Below, piece by piece: positions 35,000-43,062 of a stretch of 64,000 nucleotides of DNA. The translations under genes and the position numbers were made by a program. Position 1 is the stretch's first letter, and every line of letters begins with the position of its first letter. Below the pieces are notes generated by a model, which saw only the letters and a list, made by a program, of their open reading frames with translations, was not told the DNA's origin and ran no database searches. The stretch is from an uncultured Rhodopila sp. (GTDB lineage: Bacteria > Pseudomonadota > Alphaproteobacteria > Acetobacterales > Acetobacteraceae), in the NCBI RefSeq assembly GCF_903944925.1, contig NZ_CAJATU010000042.1, forward strand, positions 372,001-436,000, given 5' to 3'.

Positions 35000-35002
35000 G
35001 CA

Positions 35003-35635
35003 ATGAACGAGCAGGACATCCGGGTTCTTCTCACCGAACTTGCGGCGAGCCTGTTTCTACGCGGATATTCCGTCGGCAGCGCAGGCAATATCAGCGTGCG
35101 CCTGCCCGACGGCTTCCTGATGACGCCGACGAACGCGAGTCTCGGGCGGCTGGATCCGGCGCGGTTGTCGAGGCTGGACTCTGAGTTTCGGCATATCGGC
35201 GGCGACAAGCCGTCGAAGGAAGTCTTCATGCATCGCGCATTCTATCAGGCACGCGAAGCCGCCGGCGCGGTGGTGCATCTGCATTCGACACACGCGACGG
35301 CGGTGTCCTGCCTGCCGGAGGTCGATGCATCGAATCCGATCCCGCCGCTGACACCGTATTTCGTGATGCGGGTGGGGCGGCAAATGCCGATCATTCCGTA
35401 TTACCGGCCGGGGGACGCGGCGATGGAACCGGCGATCAATGCGGCGGCGCAGCATGCGCGGGCGGTCCTGCTGGCGAACCATGGCCCCGTCGTTTCGGGG
35501 AAAACATTGACGGATGCGGTCTACGCCGCCGAGGAACTGGAAGAAGCGGCGAAGCTGTTTCTGATGGTGCGAGGGCAGTCGCCTCGGCTGCTGAGCGCGG
35601 CGCAGGTGGATGACTTGCTGCGGACGTTTGGATAA
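35003..35635 (+). CDS. otnC: 3-oxo-tetronate 4-phosphate decarboxylase (class II aldolase family)
   Basis: 210 residues. AraD-like fold with SAGNISVRLPDGFLMTPTNASLG, the metal His pair in VVHLHSTHATAVS, and LANHGPVVSGKTLTDAV with a further His. It decarboxylates the OtnK product to dihydroxyacetone phosphate. Tight spacing after otnK shows one operon. A bidirectional terminator follows at 35793. Confidence 0.92.
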   Translation: MNEQDIRVLLTELAASLFLRGYSVGSAGNISVRLPDGFLMTPTNASLGRLDPARLSRLDSEFRHIGGDKPSKEVFMHRAFYQAREAAGAVVHLHSTHATAVSCLPEVDASNPIPPLTPYFVMRVGRQMPIIPYYRPGDAAMEPAINAAAQHARAVLLANHGPVVSGKTLTDAVYAAEELEEAAKLFLMVRGQSPRLLSAAQVDDLLRTFG

Positions 35636-35792
35636 TCGAGGCTTGGTCGCATGCGGCCACGACGGTGGCGACACGCGCTGTTCGCCAAACCTTACTCCGC
35701 CGCCCGCTTTTTCCGAGCGCTGCGGACACGCCTCGTTCATGCCAACATTGCAGCAATAAGCCGGTAAACTCCGCTTCGGCCGGAGCCAAACA

Positions 35793-35819
35793 AAAAGGCG
35801 CCCCGGAAGGGCGCCTTTT
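35793..35819. terminator. Bidirectional Rho-independent terminator
   Basis: AAAAGGCGCC (35793-35802) and GGCGCCTTTT (35810-35819) form a 10-bp stem with flanking A and T runs on both sides, between convergent otnC and the histone-like gene. It can terminate transcripts in both directions. Confidence 0.88.
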
Positions 35820-35841
35820 CTGATCGTATCGGCACTGCCGC

Positions 35842-36483
35842 TTAATCCTGCGGCTCGCTCGCGGCGATCGCCACCGGCTCTGGAGCAAGTGTGGATGCAG
35901 GCGCGACCTTCGGCTTGCGCCCCGGCTTCGCCTTCACCGGCACTGCCTTCACGGCAACGGCCTTCTTGGCAACCGCCTGCTTCGCCACGGACTTGGCAAC
36001 GGGCCTGGCGACCGCCTTCTCGACAGCCTTCTTGCCCGGCGGGCGGCCAACCGGACGCTTGGCGACCGAAGCAGCTTCCACTTTTTTGGCGGAGGTCTTC
36101 TTCGCGGCAGCCTTCGCAGCCGGCTTTTCAGCCGCGACCTTCTTGGCAACGGCCTTTTTGGTGACGGCTTTCTTCACCGGGCCCTTGCCGCCAGTTTTCG
36201 AAGCAGCAGCCTTTTTCGCGACGGGCGCGGCACCTGTCTTCTTCGCATCCGCCTGCTTTGCGACCGCCTTCTTCGCAGCCGGCTTGGCAGAAGCCTTTTT
36301 CGCGACTGCCTTCTTTGCGGCCGGCTTGGCAGCGGCCGGCTTGGCAGCGGCTGCCTTAACAGCCGCCTTTTTCGGCGCCGCTTTCTTGGCTACCGGCTTT
36401 TTCGCTGCTGCCTTCTTGGTCGCGGCCGACACCGCCATCGCCCGGGCGCGCGGGGCTTCGTCTGTGCTTTCGTCAGTGCTCAC
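35842..36483 (-). CDS. Histone H1-like Lys/Ala/Pro-rich DNA-binding protein
   Basis: 213 residues from GTG 36483 (GGAG 10 nt upstream). After an acidic start (STDESTDEAPRA) the protein is almost wholly Lys-Ala repeats of the AAKK / KKAVAK type, with two AT-hook-like cores: RPVGRPPGKK (about residue 145) and KPGRKPK near the C-terminus. This composition matches bacterial histone H1-like and AlgP-type nucleoid proteins that bind DNA non-specifically. The repeats are coded with mixed codons, so they are not a recent DNA expansion. The opposite strand is also open, but only because of the composition. Confidence 0.85.
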   Translation of the reverse strand: MSTDESTDEAPRARAMAVSAATKKAAAKKPVAKKAAPKKAAVKAAAAKPAAAKPAAKKAVAKKASAKPAAKKAVAKQADAKKTGAAPVAKKAAASKTGGKGPVKKAVTKKAVAKKVAAEKPAAKAAAKKTSAKKVEAASVAKRPVGRPPGKKAVEKAVARPVAKSVAKQAVAKKAVAVKAVPVKAKPGRKPKVAPASTLAPEPVAIAASEPQD

Positions 36484-37010
36484 CTGTAGAACTCCTTTTT
36501 GAACGTGCCGTCTTTGTCATGCGCTTTGATCGAAGCCAGCTTCACGAATACCGATGTCAACCGACATCGGCCAATTCGTTTCCCTATCAGATCGGCTTGG
36601 CCAAGGCCGCAAACGGCCATGCGCCCAACCGGGTTTTCGACAGTCGTCGGGCTTGGCACGATGCGAAAAGGACAAAGTCCCATCTGCATTCATGCACGCA
36701 TGACCCGATGCGGCACGTATCTTGGTGCTTGCTTGACTCGTCCGCGGCTTACCAAGGTCGCGGTCCATCGACCGTCCTTAACTGTTGAACGTCCCCGCGC
36801 ACCGGCCGTTCAATGAAAAACGGGAATCGATTCGCGGACACGAATTCCGCTATTCCCTGTCCCGCCCATACATGTCAACAAAAAGCAACAGGCCGCACGA
36901 TTGTTGATCAAAAAAATTTCCGTGCGCCGCATTCCGGAGACCTGTTCCAAATACGAAATCGCCGCGGCAAGGATGCCGCGGCGATTCGGGCAGGCCGTGA
37001 AAAGCGCTGG
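36484..37010. other. Intergenic region upstream of histone-like gene
   Basis: 527 bases between the histone-like gene start and the prpC stop, both read leftward. It should contain the histone-gene promoter. A terminator-like hairpin for prpC lies at its right end (36957-36986). Short frames on both strands lack protein character. Nothing else recognised. Confidence 0.55.
36957..36986 (-). terminator. Hairpin terminator after prpC
   Basis: AATCGCCGCGGCA (36957-36969) and TGCCGCGGCGATT (36974-36986) form a perfect 13-bp stem with an AGGA loop, 24 bases past the prpC stop. The leftward transcript continues with a modest U content (UUUCGUAUUU), so termination is likely though not classical. Confidence 0.65.
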
Positions 37011-38177
37011 TTAGCCGCGGTGTTCGATCGGCACGAATTTCAGATTCTCCGGTCCGATGTAATTCGCCGCGGGGCGAATCAGCTTATTGTCGGCGCGCTG
37101 CTCAAGAACATGTGCCGCCCAGCCGGAAGTCCGCGAGATAACGAACAGCGGGGTAAACATCGCCATCGGAATCCCCAGCATGTGATAGCTGATCGCGCTG
37201 AACCAATCGAGGTTGGCGAACATCTTCTTCTGGTCCCACATCACCGCCTCGATTCGCTCGGCGATGTCGAACAACTTCATCGACCCGGCAGCCTGCGACA
37301 GCCGCCGCGCGACTTCCTTGATCACCTTGTTGCGCGGATCGGCGATCGTATAGACGGCGTGGCCGAACCCGATGATGACCTCCTTGTTCTCAAGCCGCTT
37401 GCGGATATCGGCCTCGGCTTCGTCCGGGTTGTTGTAGCGATTCTGGATTTCGAACGAGACCTCGTTCGCACCGCCATGTTTGGGACCGCGCAACGCGCCG
37501 ATGCCGCCGCAAATCGCCGAGTGCATGTCGGCGCCGGTGCCGGCAATAACGCGGCAGGCAAAGGTCGATGCGTTGAATTCATGCTCCGCATACAGAATCA
37601 GCGACGTGTGCATCGCCCGCACGAACAACTGCGACGGCGGCTTGCCGTGCAGCAGATGCAGGATGTGGCCGCCGATGGAATCGTCGTCGGTCTCCACCTC
37701 GATGCGTTTGCCGTTGTTCGCAAAATGGTACCAATACAGCAGCATCGAGCCCATCGACGCCATCATGCGATCGGCGATATCCCGCGCGCCGGCTATCGTC
37801 GCACCTTCCTTTTCCGGCAGCAGACAGCCCATCACCGAAACCCCGGTGCGCAGCACATCCATCGGATGAGTCGCCGGCGGCAACGCCTCCAGCGCCGTCT
37901 TCAGCGATGACGGCAGGCCGCGCATCGATTTCAGCTTCGCCTTGTAGTCATCGAGTTCGCCGCGCGACGGCAGGTGGCCGTGGATCAGCAGATGCGCGAT
38001 CTCCGCGAATTCGCAGGTGTCGGCCACATCCAGAATATTGTAGCCGCGGTAATGCAGGTCGTTGCCGGAGCGCCCGACAGTGCAAAGCGCGGTGTTGCCC
38101 GCGGTCACGCCGGACAGGCCGACGCCTTTCTTCGTCGGTGCGTTCGCCGGGGCCGGAGCCGTTGTTGTCTCACTCAT
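37011..38177 (-). CDS. prpC: 2-methylcitrate synthase (citrate synthase family)
   Basis: 388 residues, the length of PrpC rather than of the longer Glt[21 protein letters not shown] and [12 protein letters not shown] at the N-terminus are typical of PrpC. Catalytic His and Asp positions lie in [30 protein letters not shown] and the C-terminal [14 protein letters not shown]. It condenses propionyl-CoA and oxaloacetate to 2-methylcitrate. GGAGGAG precedes the start. The upstream gene is a broken prpD, so the next step of the cycle is missing at this locus. Confidence 0.9.
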   Translation of the reverse strand: MSETTTAPAPANAPTKKGVGLSGVTAGNTALCTVGRSGNDLHYRGYNILDVADTCEFAEIAHLLIHGHLPSRGELDDYKAKLKSMRGLPSSLKTALEALPPATHPMDVLRTGVSVMGCLLPEKEGATIAGARDIADRMMASMGSMLLYWYHFANNGKRIEVETDDDSIGGHILHLLHGKPPSQLFVRAMHTSLILYAEHEFNASTFACRVIAGTGADMHSAICGGIGALRGPKHGGANEVSFEIQNRYNNPDEAEADIRKRLENKEVIIGFGHAVYTIADPRNKVIKEVARRLSQAAGSMKLFDIAERIEAVMWDQKKMFANLDWFSAISYHMLGIPMAMFTPLFVISRTSGWAAHVLEQRADNKLIRPAANYIGPENLKFVPIEHRG

Positions 38178-38196
38178 AATATATACTCCTCCAGTC

Positions 38197-38542
38197 TTAA
38201 AGAATGCCGGGCTTGCCGGTTGCGAGCGCGCCGGCGGGCAGGGCGATAGTCAGCCGGTGAAGCTCGCCGGCCGGCAGGCGCGGCAGGTCCTGTGCCGCTT
38301 CCAGGAAGCGATCCGATGCCCGGGTGGTGGTGATGCCATCGGTCATCGTCAGGAGCTTGCGGATGATGTCGTCGCGCAATACCCACCGAGGCGTTGTCGA
38401 TCACGCGGTTGACGATCATACCCGCCACGGGCTGCGTGACCGCGCCCTTGCCGGCGGCCATCCCGGCGATCTCCCGGGCATGTTGGTCTTCCCGCCTCGG
38501 GCCTGCCGTGGATGGGCTGACCCTGACGTTGTAATCGATCAT
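38197..38542 (-). pseudogene. prpD: prpD (MmgE/PrpD 2-methylcitrate dehydratase) remnant with large internal deletion
   Basis: From ATG 38542, with a strong GGAGGAGG site, the frame reads MIDYNVRVSPS... to MIVNRVIDNASVGIA, the PrpD N-terminus (about 60 residues). At about 38373-38368 the match jumps to another frame, LRDDIIRKLLTMTDG..., ending [16 protein letters not shown]...GKPGIL at TAA 38197; this reads as the MmgE/PrpD C-terminus (about 60 residues). An intact protein has about 450-490 residues, so some 350 or more are missing and the two ends are out of frame. The intact ribosome site and promoter position suggest the remnant now serves as a leader for prpC. Confidence 0.75.
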
Positions 38543-38717
38543 AGTCCTCCTCCATCCTGCGCCGTGCAGGAGGTCAAACCGGCACGGCTGCGTTCCGGCC
38601 CCCGGTTTCAGGCCGTCAGCGTGCTTCGTAGTGACGCACAGGCGGAACGGCAAGTCAGGTTGATTGCGTAGTCCGGCGGAACTGGCATGCTTCTGGTTTG
38701 GCACGCAGGAGATTGCC

Positions 38718-39713
38718 TTGTCCCGCATCATAACCGTCGCCGCGGCCCAGTTGGGGCCGATCCAGATGGCTGAACCGCGGAGTTCGGCGGTGCGGAGGAT
38801 GGTGGGGCTGCTGGAAAGGGCGCACCGGCGCGGCGTCGAGCTTGTGGTATTTCCCGAGCTGGCGCTGACGACGTTCTTCCCGCGTCACTACCACGAGGAT
38901 ATCAGCCATGCGGATAGGTGGTTCGAGACGGCGATGCCCTCCCCTGAAACCGCGCCGCTGTTCGATGCCGCGCGGCGATGCGGCATCGGCTTTCACCTCG
39001 GCTTCGCGGAAATGGTGCGCGAGGCGGACGACGACGGCGTCGTGCGCAACCGGCGGTTCAATACGTCGGTTCTGGTCGGGCCGGAGGGCGATATCCTGCT
39101 GAAGTATCGCAAGGTGCATCTGCCCGGACATGCCGAATATGATCCGCGGCGCCGGGTGCAGCATCTGGAAAAGCGGTATTTCGAAGTTGGGAATCTCGGA
39201 TTTCCGGTGATCCGCGCGCCGATGGGCGGGTTGGACGGGATCAACATGGGGATGATGATCTGCAACGATCGCCGCTGGCCGGAGGCGTGGCGCGTGCTCG
39301 GCCTGCAAAGCGTCGAGCTGGTGGCGCTGGGCTACAACACGCCGAGCCTGAACATGGAAGCGGGCGGCTTCGAGGCGCACCATCTGCGGGTGTTTCACTC
39401 GCATCTGTCGATCCAGGCGGGATGCTATCAGAATGCCTGTTTCGCTGTCGCGACGGCCAAGGCGGGGATCGAGGATGGCAACGAATTGTTCGGGCATTCC
39501 ATCATCGTCAATCCGCAGGGCGAGATCATCGCCATGGCGGGGAGCTGGGGCGATGAGCTGATCACCGCGGACTGTGATCTGGAGATGTGCACGCTTGGGC
39601 GGACCACGGTCTTTGCGTTTGATCGGCACCGGCGGCCGGAGGCGTATGGGCGGATCACCGATCAGGTTGGGGCGGTGGAGCCGGTGGTATGGAAAAAACC
39701 GGTGCCGCGTTAG
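38718..39713 (+). CDS. N-carbamoyl-D-amino-acid hydrolase-like nitrilase-superfamily enzyme
   Basis: 331 residues from TTG 38718, chosen because AGGAGA lies 6 nt before it and the family N-terminus (IITVAAAQLGPIQ) follows at once; a TTG at 38664 has no such site. The catalytic triad is Glu47 (VFPELALTTF), Lys132 (KYRKVHLPGH) and Cys182 (MICNDRRWPE). QHLEKRYFEVGNLGFPV and CNDRRWPEAWRV are shared with D-carbamoylase. It would hydrolyse N-carbamoyl amino acids. It is divergent from the prp genes. No hydantoinase is in the window. Confidence 0.86.
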   Translation: MSRIITVAAAQLGPIQMAEPRSSAVRRMVGLLERAHRRGVELVVFPELALTTFFPRHYHEDISHADRWFETAMPSPETAPLFDAARRCGIGFHLGFAEMVREADDDGVVRNRRFNTSVLVGPEGDILLKYRKVHLPGHAEYDPRRRVQHLEKRYFEVGNLGFPVIRAPMGGLDGINMGMMICNDRRWPEAWRVLGLQSVELVALGYNTPSLNMEAGGFEAHHLRVFHSHLSIQAGCYQNACFAVATAKAGIEDGNELFGHSIIVNPQGEIIAMAGSWGDELITADCDLEMCTLGRTTVFAFDRHRRPEAYGRITDQVGAVEPVVWKKPVPR

Positions 39714-39816
39714 GGTTTTGTTAACGATTGCCGATCATACTCGCGCCAGGGGCGGGCGTTTTCTTCGTCCATCGTGCGGCAGGATGCCGCGGCTCTCATT
39801 TCAGGAGAATGCGCGC

Positions 39817-39981
39817 GTGAGTTCTATCGGGCCAGTCAGCAACATCATGATCCCGGCGGTGACGCCGTCACCGTTACAGACACCCGCGCCGGTGAAACCG
39901 GCCGCGGACAGCGATGGCGATAACGACGCCAGCGCCGCGGCCGCGTCCGGAGGCACCCGTTTGGTCGATATCAAGGCGTAA
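39817..39981 (+). CDS. Small hypothetical protein
   Basis: 54 residues from GTG 39817, with AGGAGA 8 nt upstream at a good distance. The peptide begins SSIGPVSNIMIPAVTPSP, continues with a Pro/Ala-rich and Asp-rich middle (ADSDGDNDASAAAASGG) and ends RLVDIKA. No membrane segment or known motif. It is called because of the clear ribosome site and the ordered composition; function unknown. Confidence 0.5.
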   Translation: MSSIGPVSNIMIPAVTPSPLQTPAPVKPAADSDGDNDASAAAASGGTRLVDIKA

Positions 39982-40920
39982 CGTGAGGTTGGACTTGCGG
40001 CAGGATTGATCGGGCGCATACCCGATCAATCCGGCACGCCACGGACGAGCGGGTACGCCATGCCGGGAACCACGGCGTTTCTGCCCGGGCATTTTCGCCG
40101 ATTTATATCGGCAGGAAATCGCCGCCGAGGAAGGCGTGCATCGAACCTTGCCGTTCTTCGGCACGGCACTGGGCATCGGCGCTCTGGCCTACGCAGCGGG
40201 GCGGCTGCGACCGCATTCGTGAAACGTTGCTTGATGCCTACACCACCGTCACGCCAGCCAATCGGGAACAAAGGTAACGCCATGAACGAGGCTGCGGACG
40301 AAACTCTCATACTGCAAACGCCCCGGCGGTTATAACATCGGCATTTGCCGCAAACCGTGAACCCAACAATACAAATGCTAATATAATAGCTGGTAAGACT
40401 AATGAGTTGTATTTCTTTTTGATATTTGGCCGTTCTTCCTACGTATGTTCGAGTCCGGTACGACCTGCTGCATCATATCGGTTCCTGGGATCGGCTGCAA
40501 TTACGGGAACTTCGACAAATCGACCTTTTCCCCCCGCAAGGCCCGGGCGCGCAGCGGCTCGGGCACTGAACATCGCGCCGATCGCGCGCTCTGTTTGTTC
40601 AAATTTGGCACCGTCGGCGCCACAACACGCACAGGTTGTAGCGCGTCACGCGGCCAGCGGCGTCATTCCCACCAGGAACGCATGCTTTCGGTCAGGGACT
40701 TGCCGAACAAACCGTGACCCGCTGCTTAGCCACCAGCCGCAACCAACCGTCAAACGCACCGCCATCGGCTCGATCACCGGCTTATACCCCATGCTCCACC
40801 TGCCACCCCTGGCAGCCGGCAACCGGAACACCGATATCCCGGGAAAGCTGTACCTAACCTGTCGATTGAATTTGACGCTCGCGCCGTGAACAGCCACCGT
40901 AGCGACCGAAGGATCACATT
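39982..40920. other. Gene-poor, partly AT-rich region with decayed fragments
   Basis: 939 bases without a convincing intact gene. The left part holds a two-frame protein relic (see 40091-40277). Around 40320-40440 the DNA becomes AT-rich, unlike its neighbours, and contains an exact TATAAT (40382-40387) without a good -35. The longer frames at 40407-40889 (+) and 40646-40897 (-) have poor ribosome sites and no recognisable domain. Confidence 0.5.
40091..40277 (+). pseudogene. Frameshifted fragment of an unidentified membrane-type protein
   Basis: One frame reads IFADLYRQEIAAEEGVH, then LPFFGTALGIGALAYAAG, to a stop at 40220-40222. The next frame continues RETLLDAYTTVTPANREQR to TAA 40275-40277. 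The pieces look like one small protein with an amphipathic helix and a membrane segment broken by a frameshift near 40190-40218. No start codon is apparent. Family not recognised. Confidence 0.35.
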
Positions 40921-41340
40921 ATGAACCCCAACCGCTGGCAGCCCCCCCGGACTGCCGCAGCCACTCTATGGCCCCACCCGCCGGTACTGACCGCCATCGG
41001 CCGCGGCTTGCTCGGACTTTGCCCGGCTTGCGGGAAAACCCATCTTTTCAATGGCTTCCTCCGCGTCAAAGCCGCCTGCGCCAATTGCGGCGCCCCGCTC
41101 GGCCTGGCCCGCGCCGACGATGCGCCGCCTTATTTCGTCATCCTGATCACCGGCCACATCATCATCCCGCTGCTCTACCTGGTTGACAGGATGAACGAGC
41201 CGCCCGTCTGGCTGATGTCGGCGATTTTCGTGCCGCTGACGTTTTTTGTCGCGCTTGGCTTGCTCCGCCCCGTCAAGGGCGGCACGGTAGGGCTTATGCT
41301 CAACCTCAACATGCTCAAGACCGACATCGACGCCCCATGA
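40921..41340 (+). CDS. DUF983 family protein
   Basis: 139 residues. A zinc-ribbon-like start (LLGLCPACGKTHLFNGFLRVKAACANCGAPLG) with two CxxC pairs is followed by two membrane helices (about 76-95 and 103-122). This is the DUF983 pattern, a small membrane protein of alphaproteobacteria, sometimes linked to cytochrome oxidase assembly but without proven function. AAGGA precedes the ATG. The stop overlaps the next gene as ATGA. Confidence 0.88.
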   Translation: MNPNRWQPPRTAAATLWPHPPVLTAIGRGLLGLCPACGKTHLFNGFLRVKAACANCGAPLGLARADDAPPYFVILITGHIIIPLLYLVDRMNEPPVWLMSAIFVPLTFFVALGLLRPVKGGTVGLMLNLNMLKTDIDAP

Positions 41341-41837
41341 ACGATACCGCCGTCCCCGCCTCTCGGTTGCACCGCGTGATCCTGGATGGGGACTCGCCCG
41401 GGAACCTGTCGCCATACATCGAGGCGGACCGCGAGCAGGCCGTGGCCGATCTGGCGGCGGCGAACCATTTTGCGCCGCTGATCGGGACTGCTGATCCGGG
41501 GCCCTACTCGCTGCACCTGTCGATCCTGGAGGGACGGCTGATTTTCGACGTGCGCGACATCAACGGCGAACCACTGACCGCCGTCGGCCTTGCCCTCGGC
41601 CCGTTCCGCCGGCTGGTGAAGGACTACCAGATGCTGGTGGACAGCCACATCAAGGCGGTGGAGGAAGGCCGCGAGCAGCGCATCCAGGCCATCGACATGG
41701 GCCGCCGGGGCCTGCATAACGAGGGCGCGGAACTGATGACGCAACGGCTGGCCGGGAAGATCGATATCGATTTCGATACCGCCCGCCGCTTGTTCACCTT
41801 GGTCTGCGTGTTGCACCAAAGGGTCTCCTCGCGATGA
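41337..41837 (+). CDS. UPF0262 family protein
   Basis: 166 residues with the strongly conserved family blocks RLIFDVRDINGEPL, ALGPFRRLVKDYQML, AIDMGRRGLHNEGAELM and DTARRLFTLVCVLHQR. UPF0262 is found almost only in alphaproteobacteria, which is one reason for the taxonomic inference. Function unknown. It overlaps both neighbours by 4 bases, so DUF983, UPF0262 and mtnA are one operon. Confidence 0.92.
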   Translation: MNDTAVPASRLHRVILDGDSPGNLSPYIEADREQAVADLAAANHFAPLIGTADPGPYSLHLSILEGRLIFDVRDINGEPLTAVGLALGPFRRLVKDYQMLVDSHIKAVEEGREQRIQAIDMGRRGLHNEGAELMTQRLAGKIDIDFDTARRLFTLVCVLHQRVSSR

Positions 41838-42922
41838 AGATAGACGGCCAAGCCTACCGCAGCGTCTGGCTCGACGCGGATGACCGCTGGTCGGTTCATG
41901 TCATCGACCAGACCAAGTTGCCCTGGGCGCTGGAGATCCTGCGCCTGACCACGCGGGACGAAGCCGCGCACGCCATCAGCTCGATGCAGATCAGGGGCGC
42001 GCCGCTGATCGGCGCCGTCGCCGCCTACGGGCTGTGCCTCGCGCTGCGGGCCGACGCCTCGACCGACGCGATGGAGCGCGACGCGGCGCTGCTGAACGCG
42101 ACCCGGCCGACGGCGATCAATTTGCGCTGGGCGGTGGAGCGTATGCTGACGCGGCTGCGCAACACGCCACAAGCTGACCGCGTCGCTGTGGCGTATGACG
42201 AGGCGGGGCTGATTGCCGATGAGGACGCTGCGCAGAACGAAACCATCGGCCGCCATGGCCTGAAGCTGATCGAGGCGGCTATCCGCCCCGGCCGGCGGGT
42301 GAACGTGCTGACTCACTGCAACGCCGGCTGGCTGGCCACGGTGGATTGGGGAACGGCGCTGTCGCCGATATACACCGCGTTCAACGCCGGGATCGACATC
42401 CATGTCTGGGTGGACGAGACGCGCCCGCGCAACCAGGGCGCTGCGCTGACCGCCTGGGAACTCGGCAAGCACGGGGTGCCGCACACGGTGGTGGCGGACA
42501 ATGCCGGCGGTCATCTGATGCAGCACGCTCAGGTGGACCTGATCATCGTCGGCGCCGACAGGGTGACCCGCACCGGCGATGTCTGCAACAAAATCGGCAC
42601 CTACCTGAAGGCGCTCGCCGCGCGCGACAATAACGTGCCGTTCTGGGTGGCGCTCCCGTCCTCGACGATCGACTGGACGGTGTCGGATGGGGTGGCCGAA
42701 ATTCCGATCGAGGAACGCTCCGGCGCCGAGGTCACCGACATGACCGGGCGGCTGGCGGACGGAACGATCGCCACCATGCGTGTCGTGTCGGCGGACAGTC
42801 CCGCGGCCAACCCGGCTTTCGATGTGACCCCCGCGCGGCTGGTGACCGGGCTGATCACGGAGCGCGGGCGGTGTGACGCGACGGCGGATGGACTGTTGGG
42901 GTTGTTTCCGGAGCGGCGGTAA
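41834..42922 (+). CDS. mtnA: S-methyl-5-thioribose-1-phosphate isomerase
   Basis: 362 residues, normal length. IRGAPLIGAVAAYGL and TRPTAINLRWAV near the N-terminus, catalytic Cys in LTHCNAGWLATVDWGTALSP and Asp in GADRVTRTGDVCNKIGTY, typical of MtnA. It isomerises MTR-1-P to MTRu-1-P in methionine salvage. No other mtn gene is in the window. It overlaps UPF0262 as ATGA. A palindromic repeat lies between it and the convergent hydrolase. Confidence 0.95.
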   Translation: MKIDGQAYRSVWLDADDRWSVHVIDQTKLPWALEILRLTTRDEAAHAISSMQIRGAPLIGAVAAYGLCLALRADASTDAMERDAALLNATRPTAINLRWAVERMLTRLRNTPQADRVAVAYDEAGLIADEDAAQNETIGRHGLKLIEAAIRPGRRVNVLTHCNAGWLATVDWGTALSPIYTAFNAGIDIHVWVDETRPRNQGAALTAWELGKHGVPHTVVADNAGGHLMQHAQVDLIIVGADRVTRTGDVCNKIGTYLKALAARDNNVPFWVALPSSTIDWTVSDGVAEIPIEERSGAEVTDMTGRLADGTIATMRVVSADSPAANPAFDVTPARLVTGLITERGRCDATADGLLGLFPERR

Positions 42923-42965
42923 GCCCGCAGCTCACCGTCATGGGGCCTGCGGCCGCGTGACCTAT

Positions 42966-43052
42966 CGTCATGGCGGGCGCAGGCCCGCCATCCACGCCTT
43001 TGCCTCAACCGGCACGGCAAGGCGTGGATGCCGAACTGTGCCGGCATGACGG
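42966..43052. repeat. Palindromic intergenic element (copy 4, inverted)
   Basis: ATGGCGGGC (42970-42978) pairs with GCCCGCCAT (42983-42991). CATCCACGCCTT (42989-43000) pairs with AAGGCGTGGATG (43019-43030). ATGCCG (43028-43033) pairs with CGGCAT (43042-43047). Compared with copies 2 and 3, both arms of the stems changed together (CCGG to CGGG with matching partner; GACTT/AAGTC to GCCTT/AAGGC). The loop holds the complement of the 15-base loop core of copy 3, so this copy is reversed. Confidence 0.85.
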
Positions 43053-43062
43053 TATAATTGCC

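Noticed and set aside
35891..36502. A 203-codon plus-strand frame rich in Ala/Phe
   Set aside because: Exact antisense of the Lys-Ala repeats of the histone-like gene, open only because AAG/GCC repeats lack stops when reversed.
40440..40470. GTTCGAGTCC, resembling a tRNA T-loop
   Set aside because: The flanking bases do not form T-arm or acceptor stems and no anticodon arm is found upstream; judged a chance match.
40407..40889. A 160-codon plus-strand frame in the gene-poor region
   Set aside because: TTG start without a ribosome site, no domain, and composition typical of random GC-rich DNA.
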